The notes under the pieces are model-generated. The model did not search any database. It worked only from the letters and a program-made list of their open reading frames with translations, and had not been told where the DNA came from. From the NCBI RefSeq assembly GCF_900107765.1, contig NZ_FNQY01000005.1, positions 124,001 to 188,000 on the forward strand: a DNA stretch of 64,000 nt, in the 5' to 3' direction. Source of the stretch: Arachidicoccus rhizosphaerae (GTDB lineage: Bacteria; Bacteroidota; Bacteroidia; Chitinophagales; Chitinophagaceae). Of the stretch, positions 1-9,600 are shown piece by piece (positions within the stretch are counted from its first letter, which is position 1; every line of letters begins with the position of its first letter). A program made the position numbers and the translations under genes.

Positions 1-277
1 CAATGGCGTCCGGAAAATCCGTTTTCAGCGCAGGTCCGTAAAGTCCTGACAGATAGGCAACGCTGTTCTGTTTTCCATCCAGATTCGCGTAACGGACGAC
101 CTGATAAATATCCTTTTCATGCTCATGAAAACCATCTGCGGTGAACTCGTTATTGACAAATAAAAATATCAATAAACAAACGGCCACTCCAAGTGCCAGC
201 CCTAAAATATTGATGGAGGAAAATATTTTATTTTTCATCAGGCTGCGCCAGACGGTGATGAAATAATGTTTAACCAT
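1..277 (-). CDS. ABC transporter permease, FtsX/MacB type (N-terminal part)
   Basis: Reading the minus strand from the ATG at 277 gives about 92 residues that run off the window edge. The start MVKHYFITVWRSLMKNKIFS followed by a hydrophobic helix (INILGLALGVAVCLLIFLFV, about residues 23-42) is the typical beginning of the large MacB/FtsX-like permeases of Bacteroidota, where the first helix is followed by a periplasmic MacB_PCD domain; the residues after the helix (NNEFTADGFHEHEKDIYQV) fit that domain. Such proteins work with an ATPase partner in efflux or lipoprotein/peptide export. The ATPase is not visible here and the substrate cannot be told. Confidence 0.75.
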   Translation of the reverse strand, partial: MVKHYFITVWRSLMKNKIFSSINILGLALGVAVCLLIFLFVNNEFTADGFHEHEKDIYQVVRYANLDGKQNSVAYLSGLYGPALKTDFPDAI

Positions 278-458
278 TGAAGTATTTTTTAAATGTAAGG
301 ACCCCCGTTAAAACTATTTTGAAAAAATAGCCAGTTAGGTGCCATACTTCAATTGCATCGCTACAATAGATTTACATATATTAAGATCTTTAAAATTGTC
401 CGTTTTTGATACAGCACCCCTCTAAAAACGAACACTGGGCGCCAAGGATCGCCACCCG

Positions 459-1424
459 TTATTTTTCGATCAGATAGCACCAGCGCTTTAATTTGCCTTC
501 AAAATCAAATGGCGTGGTTCTTTTGGTAATATCCGTAATTTTCGAGGCCGCAATATTTTTTTCATCCAGCACAAACCGGGTAAAATTCGTACTAAAATAA
601 AGCTGTCCGCCAGCCGTCAATGCGTTTAAGACATCAGATATTAATTCCACATGATCCCTTTGGATATCCAATATATCTTTCATCTTTTTAGAATTACTGA
701 AAGTAGGCGGATCCATAATTACCAGATCAAAAGAGTCCGGTTTCAAGGTCTTGAGATAGGCCTTTACATCTGCCGCCACAAAACGGTATTTATGTTTTGT
801 CAGGGGCGTCAGTAAGCGGTTAAACCTGAAATTCTCTTCCGCCCAGTTCAGATAGGTATTGGACAGATCCACGCTGGTAACGCTTGAAGCGCCAGCCGCC
901 GCACCGTACACGGAAAATGATCCGGTATAGCAAAAAAGGTTCAGCAGGTTTTTATCCCGGGCCACTTCTCTGACCATCTGACGGGTGATCCGGTGATCCA
1001 GGTACAACCCTGTATCCAGATAATCCGTCAGGTTCACCCGGAACTTTAAACCCGATTCTTCTACTGTAAAAAAATGGCCTTCCTCATCTACTTTTTCATA
1101 CTGCTGACCGGCGGTCCGGTGACTCATTTTGCTGCGCTGTTTCAGATAGATATCACTAAGCGCCACACCGGTTACCTGACTGATGATGTCAAAGCAACCA
1201 TTTAATTTGTCCTCCGGCCACGGATCCATTTCAGGGTCTTCCGATTTTTTGGCATACAGGCTGACGTAGGCCTTTTCCCCATATATATCTATGCTGATTG
1301 GAAACTCCGTCAGATCCCGGTCATAAATCCGGTAACAGTGTACCTGCTGCCTGCGGGCCAGTTTACTTCTGTGCTTATACACCTTTGTTAAACGATTGCT
1401 GAACATCTGTAATAGGGCTTCCAT
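459..1424 (-). CDS. rlmK: 23S rRNA methyltransferase RlmK-like (stand-alone)
   Basis: A 321-residue class I SAM methyltransferase that matches, along its length, what I know of the C-terminal half of E. coli RlmKL, the part that makes m7G2069 in 23S rRNA. The family features are visible in order: an N-terminal segment with CYRIYDRDLTEFPISID (about 30-46), the NLTDYLDTGLYLDHR block (131-145), the SAM-binding motif NLLNLFCYTGSF (159-170) and the catalytic-site DPPTFSNSK (238-246) followed by IQRDH. The THUMP plus RlmL half found fused in Proteobacteria is absent, so this is the K half alone. It lies alone on the minus strand, with PrmA divergent on the other side of a 294-bp gap. Target base is inferred from homology only. 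Confidence 0.8.
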   Translation of the reverse strand: MEALLQMFSNRLTKVYKHRSKLARRQQVHCYRIYDRDLTEFPISIDIYGEKAYVSLYAKKSEDPEMDPWPEDKLNGCFDIISQVTGVALSDIYLKQRSKMSHRTAGQQYEKVDEEGHFFTVEESGLKFRVNLTDYLDTGLYLDHRITRQMVREVARDKNLLNLFCYTGSFSVYGAAAGASSVTSVDLSNTYLNWAEENFRFNRLLTPLTKHKYRFVAADVKAYLKTLKPDSFDLVIMDPPTFSNSKKMKDILDIQRDHVELISDVLNALTAGGQLYFSTNFTRFVLDEKNIAASKITDITKRTTPFDFEGKLKRWCYLIEK

Positions 1425-1608
1425 CTGTCAAATATTTATCCGGGAAATGATTTTAGTGAAACAGGCCTGCAAAATACATCGAATTAAGCGCAATTTGGGT
1501 AAATCCGCCAATTGCTTATTCCCGTTCATACAGCTTCCCAGCGCTGCGCCGAAAGATTGCCGGAAGAATAATTTTCAACATTGCACCTCAAATTAAGGGA
1601 ACTATGCT

Positions 1609-1616
1609 TATTTTTG
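1609..1616 (+). promoter_or_regulatory. Bacteroidota -7 element upstream of prmA
   Basis: TATTTTTG fits the Bacteroidota -7 consensus TAnnTTTG. A TTG lies at 1581-1583, 25 bp upstream, slightly farther than the usual 17-23 bp. It would give a leader of about 95 nt before the prmA start. Confidence 0.4.
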
Positions 1617-1718
1617 AATTTACAGTAGCGCATTGAAATATGTAATCAATTAAATTACAACTTATTACACTTTACAATCAGCTAAAAACCGGCGCTACTC
1701 GAACAAAAACAGACATAG

Positions 1719-2546
1719 ATGACAACGTATAAAGAAATAGAAATAACCGGCCTTAAGGAAGGGCAGCTGGACCTTTTGGTCGGTCTGCTATCTGAGGCGG
1801 GTTACAGCGGTTTTGAAGAACTGGAAGAGGGACATATCTTAAAAGCATTTATTGACGATAGTGATTTTGATCAGGCCCTGCTCCAAGATCTGCTGGAACC
1901 CTACGGGACGCATTTTACCACAAGAGATCTGGAAGAACAGAACTGGAATGCCCTCTGGGAGTCCAATTTTGAACCGGTGGTGGTGGATGATTTTGTAGCC
2001 ATCCGCGCCGATTTTCACAAGCAGGCGTTTAATACGGAATTTGAGATTCTGATAACCCCGAAAATGAGTTTTGGGACTGGGCATCATGCGACTACCTATA
2101 TGATGGTGTCCCAGATGCGTCATTTAGAATGGGCGGGGAAAAAAGTGCTGGATTTTGGCACCGGAACCGGTATTCTGGCTATTTTGGCCAACAAACTCGG
2201 AGCAAAAGAAATTCTGGCCCTGGATAATGACGACTGGTCCATAGAAAACGCCACTGAAAATATCCTCAGCAACAACTGTCATCATATCAAGGTTAAAAAG
2301 GCACATACAGCGGCTACCGACGGCCATTACGAAATAATACTGGCCAATATCAACAGGAACGTCATAATCGCCAATGCAGAAATCCTGACACAATCTCTGG
2401 CCACGGGAGGAGATTTACTGATCAGCGGATTATTGCAGCAGGACGAAGCAGATATTAAAAACCTGTTTATACAGCTGGGGCTTACTTATCTGACCACGGT
2501 CTATAAAGCGCAGTGGATTGCCATGCATTTTAAAGCCGCCAAATAG
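1719..2546 (+). CDS. prmA: Ribosomal protein L11 methyltransferase
   Basis: 275 residues, close to the short PrmA form of Bacteroidota. PrmA trimethylates lysines and the N-terminus of ribosomal protein L11 using SAM. Visible features: an N-terminal substrate-recognition domain (1-90) with EEQNWNALWESNFEPV, the PrmA signature MSFGTGHHATTYMM (116-129), the SAM motif VLDFGTGTGILAILA (143-157), the acidic LALDNDDW ribose contact, and ILANINRN (207-214), which corresponds to the family's N/D-x-x catalytic-region motif. The ATG at 1719 begins MTTYKEIEI, the usual family start. A GC-rich hairpin follows the gene. Confidence 0.93.
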   Translation: MTTYKEIEITGLKEGQLDLLVGLLSEAGYSGFEELEEGHILKAFIDDSDFDQALLQDLLEPYGTHFTTRDLEEQNWNALWESNFEPVVVDDFVAIRADFHKQAFNTEFEILITPKMSFGTGHHATTYMMVSQMRHLEWAGKKVLDFGTGTGILAILANKLGAKEILALDNDDWSIENATENILSNNCHHIKVKKAHTAATDGHYEIILANINRNVIIANAEILTQSLATGGDLLISGLLQQDEADIKNLFIQLGLTYLTTVYKAQWIAMHFKAAK

Positions 2547-2596
2547 GTCCGACGCCTGACAGTTTTATCGCAAAAGTCTGACATATAAGGAGTCTG

Positions 2597-2628
2597 GCCC
2601 CGCTTTCCGAGGCCAGCTGAAGCGGGGC
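2597..2628 (+). terminator. Probable terminator of prmA
   Basis: Arms GCCCCGCTT (2597-2605) and AAGCGGGGC (2620-2628) pair perfectly and are soon followed by ATTTTGTT. A competing inner pairing CTGGCC/GGCCAG is also possible. The T tract is weak. Confidence 0.5.
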
Positions 2629-2696
2629 GCCATTTTGTTAAATTATCTTAAAACACTCCACTGTCCTCGTGCATATATGCCAATTTTTAATCGATA

Positions 2697-2729
2697 TTGT
2701 CTATAATTGACAATTAGCTGTTATATTTG
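2697..2729 (+). promoter_or_regulatory. Promoter of plsY
   Basis: TATATTTG at 2722-2729 matches TAnnTTTG, with TTG at 2697-2699 (22-bp spacer). It ends 30 bp before the plsY ATG. Confidence 0.55.
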
Positions 2730-2759
2730 TAACTCAAAATTTCTGACGAAAAGCTATTA

Positions 2760-3446
2760 ATGCAAGAGATATTACTTTTACTGGTAGCCTACATGCTTGG
2801 CTCTATTCCTACATCTGTATGGGTGAGCAAACACTTTTTTGGTATCGATATCCGTGAATACGGAAGCGGAAATGCCGGCGCCACCAATACCTTCCGCGTG
2901 CTGGGTCCTAAGTGGGGTTCCATTGTCATGTTAGTGGATGTCTCTAAAGGTGCGGCAGCCGCATTACTGGTTTTTACCCTGCACAAATATGCCCTGCACG
3001 ATTCCATGCAGCGCACCAATCTGATGATCGGGCTCGGCCTGGCTGCTGTGGTCGGTCATATCTTTCCCTTATGGGCCGGCTTTAAAGGCGGCAAAGGCGT
3101 AGCCACCCTGTTCGGGATGATTTTAGCCATTCAGCCGGCAGTGGCGGGTCTTTGCGTCGGCGTTTTTATCCTGGTATTATATCTGACCCGTTTCGTTTCT
3201 CTTAGTTCTATCTTATCAGGTGTGGCCTTTGCCATTCTGATTCTGTTTATTTTCAATGACGATTCTACTTTTTACCGCATATTTTCCATTGCAGTCGCCC
3301 TGATGCTGGTACTCACCCACCAGAAAAATATTAACCGGATATTAAAAGGCACGGAAAGTAAAGTGCCCATTTTAAAATTCCGCGACCGCAGAAAAAGCCG
3401 CCGCCGGGAAAATAAAGACCAGCAGGACAGCGACAACGCGGGATAA
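2760..3446 (+). CDS. plsY: Glycerol-3-phosphate acyltransferase PlsY
   Basis: 228-residue inner-membrane protein with five or six hydrophobic helices. PlsY moves the acyl group from acyl-phosphate (made by PlsX) to glycerol-3-phosphate, the first step of phospholipid synthesis. Three family signatures are seen: GSIPTS (14-19), GSGNAGATN (35-43) and GHIFP...FKGGKGVAT (99-116). The C-terminal 25 residues are highly basic and then acidic (RKSRRRENKDQQDSDN), an extension beyond the conserved core. The matching plsX is in the same window at 14.2 kb but not linked. A -7 element lies 30 bp upstream. Confidence 0.95.
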   Translation: MQEILLLLVAYMLGSIPTSVWVSKHFFGIDIREYGSGNAGATNTFRVLGPKWGSIVMLVDVSKGAAAALLVFTLHKYALHDSMQRTNLMIGLGLAAVVGHIFPLWAGFKGGKGVATLFGMILAIQPAVAGLCVGVFILVLYLTRFVSLSSILSGVAFAILILFIFNDDSTFYRIFSIAVALMLVLTHQKNINRILKGTESKVPILKFRDRRKSRRRENKDQQDSDNAG

Positions 3447-3683
3447 CCAAGCGCTCTCATTCATTTCTCCGGGATTTATCCTTTAAAATCCCTGAACACC
3501 GGACTTTCCCCTGTTCTTTGGTATAGATATTGTTTTAATATTAACCATCTGTATATCGCATGAGGCAGCCAAAATTGCATAGCTCATAGATATACAACCT
3601 GGTACACTTATTGTATTTATAATATATAATAGGTTTACTCCTCAATTACATCTATTTTATTGTTTTTTTAAACTGTAAAGCCC

Positions 3684-4499
3684 ATGTTACTCAAAAAACT
3701 ATCTCTCAGCGCTTTAGGGGTTATCTTGTTATTTGGTTGTACCCGTAATGCCATATCCGGACGCAGTCAGCTGATGCTCACCTCAGAGAGTTCTCTGCAG
3801 TCCCAGGCACTCACGGAATACAAGGATTTTCTATCCAAAAATAAAGTAGTCAGTCAATCCACGGATCCCAAAGATTATGCGGTCGTCCAGAAGGTAGGCA
3901 AGAACATAGCCGCCGCTATTACAAAATATTATGCACAAAAGGGTTTGTCCAGTGAGCTGAGCGGATACAAATGGGAGTTCAACCTGGTACAATCCTCCGA
4001 TGTCAATGCATGGTGTATGCCAGGAGGTAAAGTAGTGGTTTACACAGGATTATTACCGGTTGCGCAAAATGAGGCAGGTCTTGCCATCGTCATGGGTCAT
4101 GAAATTGCACACGCCGTTTTGCATCACGGACAGGAAAGAGTCAGCCAGCAGCAAGCGGCCTCCATTGGCGGCACCCTGGTTAGCGCAGCGCTGTCCAATG
4201 GTAAAAACCAGATGGCATCCAATGTGTTTAATGCTGTTTATGCGCCCACAGCCCAGATGGGGGTAATTTTACCTAATTCCAGAAAACAGGAGTCCGAAGC
4301 AGACCACTACGGGTTGATTTTTGCCGCAATGGCCGGCTATAATCCGCAGGAAGCGGTCGCTTTCTGGGAAAGAATGGAAAAAATGGGCGGCGCGGACAAC
4401 ACACCAACGCTACTTCGCTCTCACCCTACCAATGCGACCAGAATCGCCGATATTAAGAGATTACTCCCTGAGGCTGAGCAGTATTATAAAGCCCGTTAA
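3684..4499 (+). CDS. M48 family metallopeptidase, lipoprotein
   Basis: 271 residues. An N-terminal signal ends at LLFGC with Cys19, a probable lipobox although Phe at -2 is unusual, so the protein is likely a periplasm-facing lipoprotein. The zinc site is clear: HEIAH (139-143) and the third ligand in ESEADHYG (203-210, Glu205). The region between them and the GYNP/HPTNATRI segments agree with the YggG/LoiP and BepA-like group of M48 proteases, which degrade misfolded outer-membrane proteins. No TPR domain is present, unlike BepA. It stands as a single gene. Exact substrate unknown. Confidence 0.85.
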   Translation: MLLKKLSLSALGVILLFGCTRNAISGRSQLMLTSESSLQSQALTEYKDFLSKNKVVSQSTDPKDYAVVQKVGKNIAAAITKYYAQKGLSSELSGYKWEFNLVQSSDVNAWCMPGGKVVVYTGLLPVAQNEAGLAIVMGHEIAHAVLHHGQERVSQQQAASIGGTLVSAALSNGKNQMASNVFNAVYAPTAQMGVILPNSRKQESEADHYGLIFAAMAGYNPQEAVAFWERMEKMGGADNTPTLLRSHPTNATRIADIKRLLPEAEQYYKAR

Positions 4500-4598
4500 G
4501 ATAAAACTTATCCGCGGATTACCGGGACCAAAAAGTTAAAATGTTGTTCAACTTTGGCCGTTCGGGTGTATTATACCGATTTTTTGTCTTAAATGGTG

Positions 4599-4606
4599 TA
4601 ATTTTG
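4599..4606 (+). promoter_or_regulatory. -7 element upstream of the YdeI/OmdA-like gene
   Basis: TAATTTTG matches TAnnTTTG and lies 39 bp before the ATG at 4646. No well-spaced TTG was found. Confidence 0.4.
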
Positions 4607-4645
4607 CATGTATTTGTTTTTTTAACCTTAAACCACAGTTAAGGC

Positions 4646-5308
4646 ATGTCCCATCTAGATTTGTACGAGCAATTTCAACTAACTAACGAAAAGAATATTC
4701 TTATACAAGGCTTACCTTCTTCAATAGAAAAACAATTTGCAAAGGTTTCTTTCAGTAAAAATGTAACCCCTTTATTAAAGAATAAGAAAATTGATTTTGC
4801 GCTGGTTTTTGCCATTAATCATCAACAGCTTTGTACGATTCTTAAAGATGTATTCCCGGCCCTGCATGGCAGCAGTAAAGTCTGGATTGCTTATCCCAAA
4901 TCCTCCAGCAAGATTGTCAGTGATCTGAACCGTGTGGATTGCTGGGAGATCCTTTCCAATAACAGTTACGAAAAAACAGAAGACGAGATTGAACTCGATA
5001 ACGTCTGGGGCGCAGTAAAATTTAATAAAGTAACCGTGGAGGAAACAGTGGAAACTGCTTCTATTGCAACGAAGACGCCCAGAGCGAAAGGATTTGATAA
5101 AAAATTATCCATTATCCCGGCTGAACTGGACGCTTTATTTGTTAAACACAACCAGGCCAAAGAATTTTTCAGCTCTCTGCCCTCTGCCAATCAAAAAGAA
5201 TATGTCACTTGGATTGAAGGGGCCAAACGCAGCGATACCAAACAAAAAAGACTGGCTTCTACTTTGGAAAAGCTGTTAGCCGGTAAGAAAAATCCTATAG
5301 AGAAATAA
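4646..5308 (+). CDS. YdeI/OmpD-associated (OmdA) family protein
   Basis: 220 residues with two parts. The first 135 residues resemble a DUF3052-like fold (LVFAINHQQLCTIL, SKVWIAYPKSSSKI, WGAVKFNK). The C-terminal part has the OmdA/YdeI pattern: PAELDALFVKHNQAKEFF followed by YVTWIEGAKRSDTKQKR and a leucine/lysine-rich end. Members are annotated as bacteriocin-protection or OmpD-associated proteins, but the molecular role is not established. No signal peptide is present, so it is probably cytoplasmic. It is followed by a strong hairpin shared with the converging MerR gene. Confidence 0.65.
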   Translation: MSHLDLYEQFQLTNEKNILIQGLPSSIEKQFAKVSFSKNVTPLLKNKKIDFALVFAINHQQLCTILKDVFPALHGSSKVWIAYPKSSSKIVSDLNRVDCWEILSNNSYEKTEDEIELDNVWGAVKFNKVTVEETVETASIATKTPRAKGFDKKLSIIPAELDALFVKHNQAKEFFSSLPSANQKEYVTWIEGAKRSDTKQKRLASTLEKLLAGKKNPIEK

Positions 5309-5347
5309 TTTTACTGCGTCCCGTGTGACCAGTAGATCATTGAAATA

Positions 5348-5387
5348 AAACTCCCGGTAATTGTGTTACACAGATTACCGGGAGTTT
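5348..5387. terminator. Bidirectional terminator between convergent genes
   Basis: Perfect 14-nt arms, AAACTCCCGGTAAT (5348-5361) and its complement (5374-5387). The loop can pair further (TGTG/CACA). It lies between the plus-strand OmdA-like gene and the minus-strand MerR gene. Confidence 0.8.
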
Positions 5388-5437
5388 CTTCTTTGTGTTT
5401 GCCCTTTATTCAACCATACTTTATACACTGCACCTGA

Positions 5438-5770
5438 TTACCTTTTTTTAGTAGTCGTATTCTTTAGTCTGGAGAGCGTCTGTTCGATCATACCCAACCG
5501 GTTTTTAATTTTTTCAGCAGAAGCGTCCAGGGTATAGCCTTCATCCAGCAGTTCTTTTACAAGCAACATCTTTTTGATGTTCTTATAATCATATCGCCTG
5601 TTTTTGCCCCCTTCCTCGGTCAGACTGCTAATAATCCCTTTATCCTCCCAATAACGGATCTGCCGGGTCGGAATGCCAGTGATCTGTGATACTTCCCCGA
5701 TTCCGACAATCAGTTTGTCCAGGAAATCAAAGTCAAAAGACAGGTCTTCATTTGTCATAGATGTACCCAT
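5438..5770 (-). CDS. MerR family transcriptional regulator
   Basis: 110 residues. The N-terminal half has the MerR winged helix-turn-helix (IGEVSQITGIPTRQIRYWEDKGII, about 24-47), followed by the wing (NRRYDYKNIKKMLLVKELLDEGYTLD) and a short coiled-coil tail. There is no effector-binding domain and no metal-binding cysteine, so ligand sensing cannot be inferred. An alternative start at residue 5 (5758) is possible. It is divergent from the SDR gene across 98 bp containing two palindromes, so it probably regulates itself and the SDR. Confidence 0.85.
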   Translation of the reverse strand: MGTSMTNEDLSFDFDFLDKLIVGIGEVSQITGIPTRQIRYWEDKGIISSLTEEGGKNRRYDYKNIKKMLLVKELLDEGYTLDASAEKIKNRLGMIEQTLSRLKNTTTKKR

Positions 5771-5846
5771 TTTGTAAATTATTTATAATTATTGTTACAA
5801 ATATAAAATAAAAATCTTTATTTTGTAATTGTAAATAATCTACAAT
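5771..5846. promoter_or_regulatory. MerR/SDR divergent control region with two inverted repeats
   Basis: Two dyads with the same core are seen: TTTGTAA (5771-5777) with TTACAAA (5795-5801), and ATTGTA (5828-5833) with TACAAT (5841-5846, 7-bp spacer). A minus-strand -7 element TATATTTG occupies 5798-5805 and overlaps the first dyad, as expected for autoregulation. Binding by the MerR protein is an inference. Confidence 0.5.
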
Positions 5847-5868
5847 AATTGATAATAAAAATCAAATA

Positions 5869-6642
5869 ATGAAATTATTGAGCAACAAAAATGCAGTCAT
5901 CACTGGCGGAAGTGACGGGATCGGACTCGGTATTGCCCGGTCTTTCGCACAGAACGGCGCTAATCTTATTTTAGTGGGTCGCGACAGAGATAAACTGGAA
6001 ATAGCAAAAGAATCGCTCTCCCATTATACAACAGAAGTGCAAACGCTTACCGCAGACCTGTCTGACATCGCGCAGATTAAGCCTTTGGCTGAGCAACTAC
6101 TCCATATCTATTCAAATATCGACATACTCGTCAACAATGCTGGCATCGGCAAATTTCTGCCTTTTTCAAAAACGGATATATCGATATTAGACCTGCACCT
6201 GAATCTAAACGTGAAGGCCCCCTATCTGCTCATCCAGGAACTACTGCCGGCTATCATGCGATGCAAAGGGAATATCATTAATATTTCCTCCTATTTTTCG
6301 GACCGCATGTTACAGGGCAGAACTACAACGGCCTATTCCTTGACCAAAGGAGCGATCAACTCTCTAACCAAGTCCCTGGCGTTTGAAATCGGCCATACAG
6401 GCGTCCGCGTCAACGCCATTGCACCGGGAAGCGTTGAAACGCCTCAGTTCAACAGGAATCTGCAAAGTCTTTCCGGTGAGGAGCAGTCCGCCTTTCAGAA
6501 CATGGTGAATGCGATCTATCCTTTAGGTAAAATAGGTAATGCCGAAGACATTGGCAAAGCAGCGACCTTCCTGGCCTCTGAACAGGCCAGTTGGATCACA
6601 GGTACGATACTCGCTGTCGATGGCGGGCTGACGACCAGTTAA
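5869..6642 (+). CDS. Short-chain dehydrogenase/reductase
   Basis: 257 residues, classical SDR length. The NAD(P)-binding TGGSDGIG (12-19), NNAG (89-92), catalytic Ser at 140/141, and YSLTK (156-160, catalytic Tyr and Lys) are all present. VGRDRDKL after the second strand (Arg at 38 and 40) suggests NADP preference. The C-terminal region SWITGTILAVDGGLTTS is the usual end of FabG-like members. The substrate is not clear. It is divergent from a MerR regulator with which it shares a control region, and convergent with uvrA 51 bp away. Confidence 0.85.
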   Translation: MKLLSNKNAVITGGSDGIGLGIARSFAQNGANLILVGRDRDKLEIAKESLSHYTTEVQTLTADLSDIAQIKPLAEQLLHIYSNIDILVNNAGIGKFLPFSKTDISILDLHLNLNVKAPYLLIQELLPAIMRCKGNIINISSYFSDRMLQGRTTTAYSLTKGAINSLTKSLAFEIGHTGVRVNAIAPGSVETPQFNRNLQSLSGEEQSAFQNMVNAIYPLGKIGNAEDIGKAATFLASEQASWITGTILAVDGGLTTS

Positions 6643-6693
6643 GCAAAGAAAAACAAGTTTTTTTCTGCAATGCCGTGTCCAAATTACTGATTT

Positions 6694-9600
6694 CTATTTC
6701 TTTTTTACTTTTTTGGAGGCGGTTTTCAGCTGCGGCTTTGCTTTTTTTGTTTTACCGGCTTTTTGGAGGGTGTTGTCTTCTTCCAGGACGACATCCGCCT
6801 TACCGGAAGATTTCCTGACAGGAGTTGTCTTTAACTCTTCCTCCAAAAATTTGGCGGTAAAACTTTCTTTACAGTGAACCATCTGTTCCGGTGTGCCTTC
6901 AAACAGGATGCGGCCGCCGCCCTTTCCCCCTTCCGGACCCAGGTCAATGACGTGATCAGCGACCTTAATGACGTCCAGGTTATGCTCAATGATCAATACC
7001 GTATTGCCCCGGTCGCTGAGTTTTTCCATGACATGCATCAGCTGGCGGATATCGCTGAAATGAAGCCCCGTGGTAGGCTCATCCAGGATATAGAAAGTCT
7101 TGCCGGTGTCTTTTTTGGCCAGCTCCGTGGCCAGCTTAACGCGCTGCGCCTCTCCACCACTGAGGGTAACCGCAGATTGACCGAGGCTGATATATCCGAG
7201 CCCCACATCCTGTAAGGTTTTTATTTTTCTAAACAAGGAAGGGACTGCCTGGAAAAATTCCACCGCTTCGTCCACCGTCATGTCCAGTACATCGCTAATG
7301 GACTTGCCTTTGTAGCGGATTTCCAGGGTTTCCCTGTTATAACGCTTGCCGCCGCATTTTTCGCAGGGCACATACACATCGGGTAAAAAGTTCATTTCAA
7401 TGACCCGCATACCGCCTCCTTCGCACACATCACAGCGCCCCCCTTTTACATTAAAGGAGAACCTGCCAGGCGCATAGCCCCTGATCTTGGCTTCCGGCAC
7501 AGCGGCATACAGCTGACGGATATCAGTAAAAAAGCCGCAGTAGGTAGCCGGATTACTTCTGGGGGTCCGGCCAATGGGCGACTGATCAATCTCAATGACT
7601 TTATCAATATTTTCGAGGCCCTGAACAGACTTATAAGGCAGCGGCGTCATCTTGGAATGATAACAATGCCTGGAAAGTATAGGATATAAAGTCTCATTTA
7701 TTAAGGTTGATTTACCGCTGCCGCTGACGCCTGTTACCACTATTAGTTTTCCCAGGGGCAATTTCAGATTCACCTTTTTCAGGTTATTGCCGGTTGCGCC
7801 CTTTAATTCTATAAACAATCCGTTGCCCGGCCTTCTGGCATAAGGCAGTTCAATGGCTTTCTCACCACTTAGAAACTTGGCCGTTTCCGTATGCGCCTTA
7901 AGCGCCTCATGCGGGGTACCGGCAAAGACAATCTCTCCCCCGTGCAGTCCAGCCCTTGGACCGATGTCCACCAGGTAGTCTGAGGCCAGCATAATATCCT
8001 TGTCATGCTCTACGACCAGTACACTGTTGCCAATATCTCTTAAGTGTTGCAGGGCGGTGATTAAGCGGTGATTATCCCTTTGATGCAGCCCGATGGAAGG
8101 CTCATCCAGTACATAGGTGATACCCTGTAATTGAGAGCCTATCTGGGTGGCCAGACGGATGCGCTGACTCTCCCCTCCGCTCAGGCTGCGGCTCGGGCGG
8201 TTAAGTGTCAGATACGTGAGTCCCACATCCAGTAAAAACCGGACCCTTTCCCTTATCTCCTTTAAAATATCTTTAGCGATGATATTTTGCTTTTTGGAAA
8301 GCCGCTTCTCCAGCCCTGTAAACCAGCCATTGAGCTCTTCCAGATCCATCTCTCCTAACTGCGCAATATTATGCTGATCGATTAAAAACCAGAGACTCTC
8401 TTTTTTAAGCCGCTGTCCTTCGCATTGGCTACAGGGACGCAGTTCCATAAAGCCTGTCACCCAATCTCTTAAATGATCGGTACTGCCTGCCGACGAAAAC
8501 CACCTTTTGAGCATCGGGATCATGCCTTCGTAGCTGCCGGTATATACCTGCGGAATGCTGTCATCCTGGCCGTCCACGTCAAAGGTTCTGAGTGCATCCC
8601 CGTCACCGAACAACAACAGATCCAGGGCTTTTTCAGAAAGGTCGTCCAAGGGTTTATCCAGCGGAATTTTATGCTTTTTACAAAACTGCACGACTTGTTG
8701 GTAGACGCTGGCGCTGCGCTCTTCTCCCAGCGGTGCCAGGCCTCCTTTTTTGATACTGAGCCTTTTATCGGGCAGCACCAGTTCCCGGCTGACCGCGTAG
8801 ATTTCACCCAGTCCCTTACACTGCGGACAAGCGCCATAGGGAGAGTTAAAAGAAAAGGAATTAGGGGAGGGTTCTTCATAACTGATACCGGTATCGGCGC
8901 AGACCAGCTGCTTGGAATACTGGGCCAGTACTTCATCCTCTCCTACCAACACAAAAACCAGGTCTTTACCCAGTTTTAGCGCCTGCTGAATACTGCTGGA
9001 AAGCCTGGGTTGCATATCCTCGATAATTTTTAACCGGTCAATGACAATCTCTATATCATGGATCTTATAGCGGTCCACCTGCATCTCCGGTTTCAGATCC
9101 AGGATTTTACCGTCCACCCTGACCTTGACAAAGCCTTTTTTGCGAATCTCCTCGAAGAGCTCCCGGTAATGGCCCTTTCTGCCGCGCACAACCGGAGCCA
9201 GAATAACTGCTTTCTGTCCTTTTTGCCGCAGGTATATATCAGCGATGATTTCTTCTTCGCTGAACTTCACCATTTTTTTTCCGGTATTGTAACTATAGGC
9301 CTCGGCGACCCTGGCATAAAATAACCTTAAAAAATCATAGACCTCTGTTACCGTACCGACCGTGCTTCTTGGATTTTTATTGGTGGTTTTCTGTTCAATG
9401 GAAATTACCGGGCTGAGACCGGTGATCTTATCGACATCCGGTCTTTCCATATCACCCATAAACTGACGGGCATAAGCGCTGAAACTCTCCATATAGCGCC
9501 GCTGTCCTTCATTATAGATGGTATCAAAGGCCAGCGAAGATTTTCCGCTGCCGGAGACGCCAGTAAAGACCACCATTTTATTTTTAGGAATCTGAATATC

